From Actinobacillus porcinus (GTDB taxonomy: Bacteria; Pseudomonadota; Gammaproteobacteria; Enterobacterales; Pasteurellaceae): a stretch of 64,000 nt of DNA. Below, one piece after another: positions 61,464 to 64,000 of the stretch; the stretch's first letter is position 1; each line of letters opens with the position of its first letter. The notes under the pieces are model-generated. The model saw nothing but the letters and a program-made list of their open reading frames with translations, was not told the origin of the DNA and made no database searches. Location of the stretch: contig NZ_CABFKI010000001.1 of the NCBI RefSeq assembly GCF_901764995.1, positions 186,001-250,000 of the forward strand. The letters run 5' to 3'. The position numbers were made by a program, and so were the translations under genes.

Positions 61464-61510
61464 TGAATTAATTATTCATTTTTTCCCATTTATTCGAATT
61501 TTATTCGAAA
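61464..61510. promoter_or_regulatory. Possible ArgR operators upstream of arcB
   Basis: TGAATTAATTATTCA (61464-61478) is a palindrome close to the ARG box TGAAT-N4-ATTCA but with one extra central base. A second AT-rich stretch, TTCGAATTTTATTCGAA, lies at 61493-61509. TTGACA at 61568-61573 is a candidate -35 box of the same promoter. Confidence 0.4.
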
Positions 61511-61627
61511 CTTTTTTATACATTCCTGAAATACGCAACCAAATTCTATTGCCACTCTTTTATGATATTGACAACTTAATACAGCGTTATTAAGTCGCAC
61601 CAATAACAAAATAAAGGAGAAATTATT

Positions 61628-62632
61628 ATGGCTTTCAATATCAAAAATAGACATTTATTAAGTCTAGTTAATCATTCTCAACGTGAAATCAACTATCTAC
61701 TTGATTTATCTCGTGATCTCAAACGTGCCAAATATGCCGGCAATGAAGTACAAACCTTAAAAGGTAAAAATATTGCGCTCATTTTTGAAAAAACATCCAC
61801 CCGCACCCGTTGTGCCTTTGAAGTTGCTGCTTATGATCAAGGCGCTCATGTTACTTATATCGACCCAACGTCATCTCAAATTGGGCATAAAGAAAGCATG
61901 AAAGATACAGCTCGTGTGTTAGGTCGTATGTATGACGCCATTGAATATCGTGGTTTCAAACAATCTGTGGTGAATGAATTAGCGGAATACGCGGGAGTTC
62001 CTGTTTTCAATGGCTTAACCGATGAATTCCATCCAACACAAATGCTCGCTGATGTATTAACCATGATTGAAAATTGCGAAAAACCATTAACACAAATCAG
62101 TTATGTCTATATTGGCGATGCACGCAACAATATGGGTAATTCCTTATTATTGATTGGAGCCAAACTCGGTATGGATGTACGTATTTGCGCGCCGAAAGCG
62201 TTATTACCTGATGCGGAATTAGTGGCTATGTGTCAAAAATTTGCGGATGAAAGTGGCGCTCGGATTACCGTGACCGAAGACATTGATACCGCAGTCAAAG
62301 GCGTTGATTTCGTTCATACAGATGTGTGGGTTTCTATGGGGGAACCGTTAGAAACATGGGGTGAACGTATTGATTTATTAATGCCTTATCAAGTCACACC
62401 TGAATTAATGAAACGCACAGGTAATCCAAAAGTGAAATTCATGCACTGCTTGCCTGCGTTCCATAACAGTGAAACTAAAGTGGGCAAACAAATCGCTGAA
62501 AAATATCCTGCTTTGAAAAACGGGATTGAAGTCACCGAAGATGTGTTCGAGTCACCAATGAATGTTGCCTTTGAACAAGCAGAAAATCGTATGCATACCA
62601 TTAAAGCCGTGATGGTTGCAAGTTTAGCCTAG
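61628..62632 (+). CDS. arcB: Ornithine carbamoyltransferase, catabolic (ArcB)
   Basis: 334 residues. In the arginine deiminase pathway it splits citrulline with phosphate into ornithine and carbamoyl phosphate. The carbamoyl phosphate loop STRTR (57-61), the HPTQ block and [14 protein letters not shown] are intact. The stretch [20 protein letters not shown] is typical of catabolic ArcB. Arginine carbamoylase ArgF/ArgI is the alternative, but carbamate kinase follows directly. Ribosome site AAAGGAG. Confidence 0.94.
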   Translation: MAFNIKNRHLLSLVNHSQREINYLLDLSRDLKRAKYAGNEVQTLKGKNIALIFEKTSTRTRCAFEVAAYDQGAHVTYIDPTSSQIGHKESMKDTARVLGRMYDAIEYRGFKQSVVNELAEYAGVPVFNGLTDEFHPTQMLADVLTMIENCEKPLTQISYVYIGDARNNMGNSLLLIGAKLGMDVRICAPKALLPDAELVAMCQKFADESGARITVTEDIDTAVKGVDFVHTDVWVSMGEPLETWGERIDLLMPYQVTPELMKRTGNPKVKFMHCLPAFHNSETKVGKQIAEKYPALKNGIEVTEDVFESPMNVAFEQAENRMHTIKAVMVASLA

Positions 62633-62640
62633 GGGGAAAT

Positions 62641-63573
62641 ATGAGAATCGTTATTGCATTAGGGGGAAATGCGTTACTTCGCCGTGGTGAACCACTATCG
62701 GCAGAGAACCAACGTCAAAATGTCCGCATTGCCTGTGAGCAAATTGCCAAAATTTACCCGAGTAATGAATTAGTCATTACACATGGAAATGGCCCACAAG
62801 TCGGGTTGCTTGCATTGCAAGGGGCTGCTTATAAAGAAGTTTCAACTTATCCTTTAGATGTATTAGGCGCAGAATCAGTGGGGATGATTGGCTATATGAT
62901 CCAACAAGAATTGGGCAATCTTGTTCCATTTGAAGTGCCATTTGCAACTCTACTTTCTCAAGTCGAAGTCGATCCAAAAGATCCAGCATTCCAGAAACCA
63001 ACAAAACCAATTGGTCCTGTTTATAGTAAAGAAGAAGCAGAAAGATTGGCAAAAGAAAAAGATTGGACTATTGCACAAGATGGTGACAAATACCGCCGAG
63101 TTGTACCAAGTCCATTACCTAAACGAATTTTTGAAATTCGTCCAGTCAAATGGTTACTTGAAAAAGGTAGTATCGTTATTTGTGCAGGTGGTGGCGGTAT
63201 TCCGACTTATTATGACGAACAAGGTAATTTGCAGGGCGTAGAAGCGGTGATTGATAAAGATCTCTGTTCTGCACTTTTGGCAGAAAATCTTGACGCTGAT
63301 CTTTTTATTATTGCCACAGATGTTGCTGCAACCTATGTTGATTGGGGAAAACCAACGCAAAAAGCGATAGCCAAAGCTTCGCCAGAGGCTATTAGCCAAA
63401 TGGGATTTGCTGCAGGTTCAATGGGGCCAAAAGTACAAGCTGCCGTAAACTTCGTCAAACAATCCGGTAAAGACGCCGTTATTGGCTCGCTTTCAGATAT
63501 TGTTGAAATCGTAGAAGGAAAAGCCGGTACAAGAATTACAACGAAGGTATCCGATATTGAATATTATGAATAA
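62641..63573 (+). CDS. arcC: Carbamate kinase
   Basis: 310 residues. It transfers phosphate from carbamoyl phosphate to ADP, the ATP-yielding last step of the arginine deiminase pathway. The amino-acid-kinase fold shows [27 protein letters not shown] and [13 protein letters not shown]. It starts eight bases after arcB with AGGGGG as ribosome site. Co-transcribed with arcB and probably the transporter downstream. Confidence 0.97.
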   Translation: MRIVIALGGNALLRRGEPLSAENQRQNVRIACEQIAKIYPSNELVITHGNGPQVGLLALQGAAYKEVSTYPLDVLGAESVGMIGYMIQQELGNLVPFEVPFATLLSQVEVDPKDPAFQKPTKPIGPVYSKEEAERLAKEKDWTIAQDGDKYRRVVPSPLPKRIFEIRPVKWLLEKGSIVICAGGGGIPTYYDEQGNLQGVEAVIDKDLCSALLAENLDADLFIIATDVAATYVDWGKPTQKAIAKASPEAISQMGFAAGSMGPKVQAAVNFVKQSGKDAVIGSLSDIVEIVEGKAGTRITTKVSDIEYYE

Positions 63574-63581
63574 TTAAATAG

Positions 63582-63608
63582 GGCGTATCTTGTTTTCAGA
63601 GATACGCC
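63582..63608 (+). promoter_or_regulatory. Intra-operon hairpin between arcC and yfcC
   Basis: GGCGTATCT and AGATACGCC form a perfect 9 bp stem with a 9-base loop and no U run. It may attenuate or protect the transcript between the kinase and transporter genes. Confidence 0.6.
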
Positions 63609-63637
63609 TATTCGCCAAGATGGCAAAGGAGTTTCTT

Positions 63638-64000
63638 ATGAGCGAGAAAAAACTATTCCGATTTCCTACAGCATTTTCCATTTTATTTATTATTTTAATT
63701 ATTGCTGTAGCTCTCACTTGGATTATTCCGGCCGGCTCTTATTCCAAGTTAATTTACAACGCGGCAAATAATCATTTTGTCGTCAAAACCTATCAACAAC
63801 CCGATAAAATATTACCCGCAACCAAAGAATCCCTTGATAGCTTAAACATCAAAATCGATCTCAATAACTTTACCGAGGGAACTATTCGTAAACCTATTGC
63901 GGTTCCCGGGTCTTATCAACGAGTAGAACAAAATCCGAAAAATGTCCAAGATATTGCCATTAGCATGGTTGAAGGGACGATTGAAGCGGCAGATGTCATG
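63638..64000 (+). CDS. YfcC-family membrane transporter (5' part)
   Basis: 121 codons are visible before the window ends. ATG 63638 follows AAAGGAG. The start (MSEKKLFRFPTAFSILFIIL, then a membrane helix ending WIIPAGSYSK) and the following periplasmic segment with GTIRKPIAVPGSYQ and IEAADVM are typical of the YfcC/DcuC-like family. Members next to arcBC are thought to move arginine, ornithine or related basic amino acids. The rest lies outside the window. Confidence 0.82.
   Translation, partial: MSEKKLFRFPTAFSILFIILIIAVALTWIIPAGSYSKLIYNAANNHFVVKTYQQPDKILPATKESLDSLNIKIDLNNFTEGTIRKPIAVPGSYQRVEQNPKNVQDIAISMVEGTIEAADVM

Overview
The window is a chromosomal segment of a Pasteurellaceae bacterium, most likely Aggregatibacter or a close Haemophilus relative. 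The main evidence is roughly fifty copies of the Haemophilus-type DNA uptake signal AAGTGCGGT (reverse ACCGCACTT), found singly and as inverted pairs. Gene neighbourhoods that I recall from Haemophilus also fit: yidE next to an ABC-D transporter, hflD-purB, and arcB-arcC-yfcC. A complete maltose locus argues against H. influenzae itself. Coding density is high, the sequence is fairly AT-rich, and I saw no tRNA, rRNA, insertion sequence, prophage or CRISPR array.

Layout. 1-11.6 kb is the maltose/maltodextrin regulon: the end of malT, malS, then malE-malF-malG reading left and malK-lamB-malM reading right from a shared control region with two near-perfect CRP sites. 11.7-14.7 kb holds surE, a DedA-like yqaA, a small lipoprotein and nlpD. 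15.0-17.7 kb is a pertactin-type autotransporter. 17.7-23.4 kb has ilvC/ilvY, dprA, an isolated pflA and ribB behind an FMN riboswitch. 23.6-26.0 kb has the loiP protease and a two-domain LOS glycosyltransferase. 26.2-28.2 kb is the rpsP-rimM-trmD-rplS operon. 28.3-36 kb has a GntP permease, rraA, menA, trmO, hflD, purB, a small XRE regulator and srmB. 36-43.7 kb has yidE, an ABC-D transporter, two tiny membrane proteins, a SemiSWEET and polA. 43.7-51.2 kb is a tamA-tamB-ppx operon. 51.3-59 kb has narP, cyaA and the divergent hemCDXY cluster. 59.2-64 kb has gdhA, trmN and arcB-arcC-yfcC, with yfcC cut by the window end.

Connections. CyaA makes the cAMP for the CRP sites of the maltose control region. 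DprA is the recombination mediator of natural transformation, the process served by the uptake signals. HemC, HemD, HemX and HemY form the tetrapyrrole branch. ArcB and ArcC would turn citrulline into ornithine, ATP, ammonia and CO2.

Non-coding structure is the most distinctive part. Several families of palindromic repeats occupy intergenic gaps. They include a four-hairpin element, one copy of which appears to split the ribB riboswitch expression platform, and a roughly 160 bp MITE-like element with inverted ends. A separate 25 bp perfect inverted repeat flanks a 108 bp core next to the autotransporter. Uptake signals are reused as terminators, inside signal peptides and just after -10 boxes. 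I did not find an obvious new defence or mobile system. The best candidates for undescribed biology are the coupled 92 aa/35 aa membrane-protein pair, the SemiSWEET leader hairpin, the small NlpD-like lipoprotein and the repeat families.
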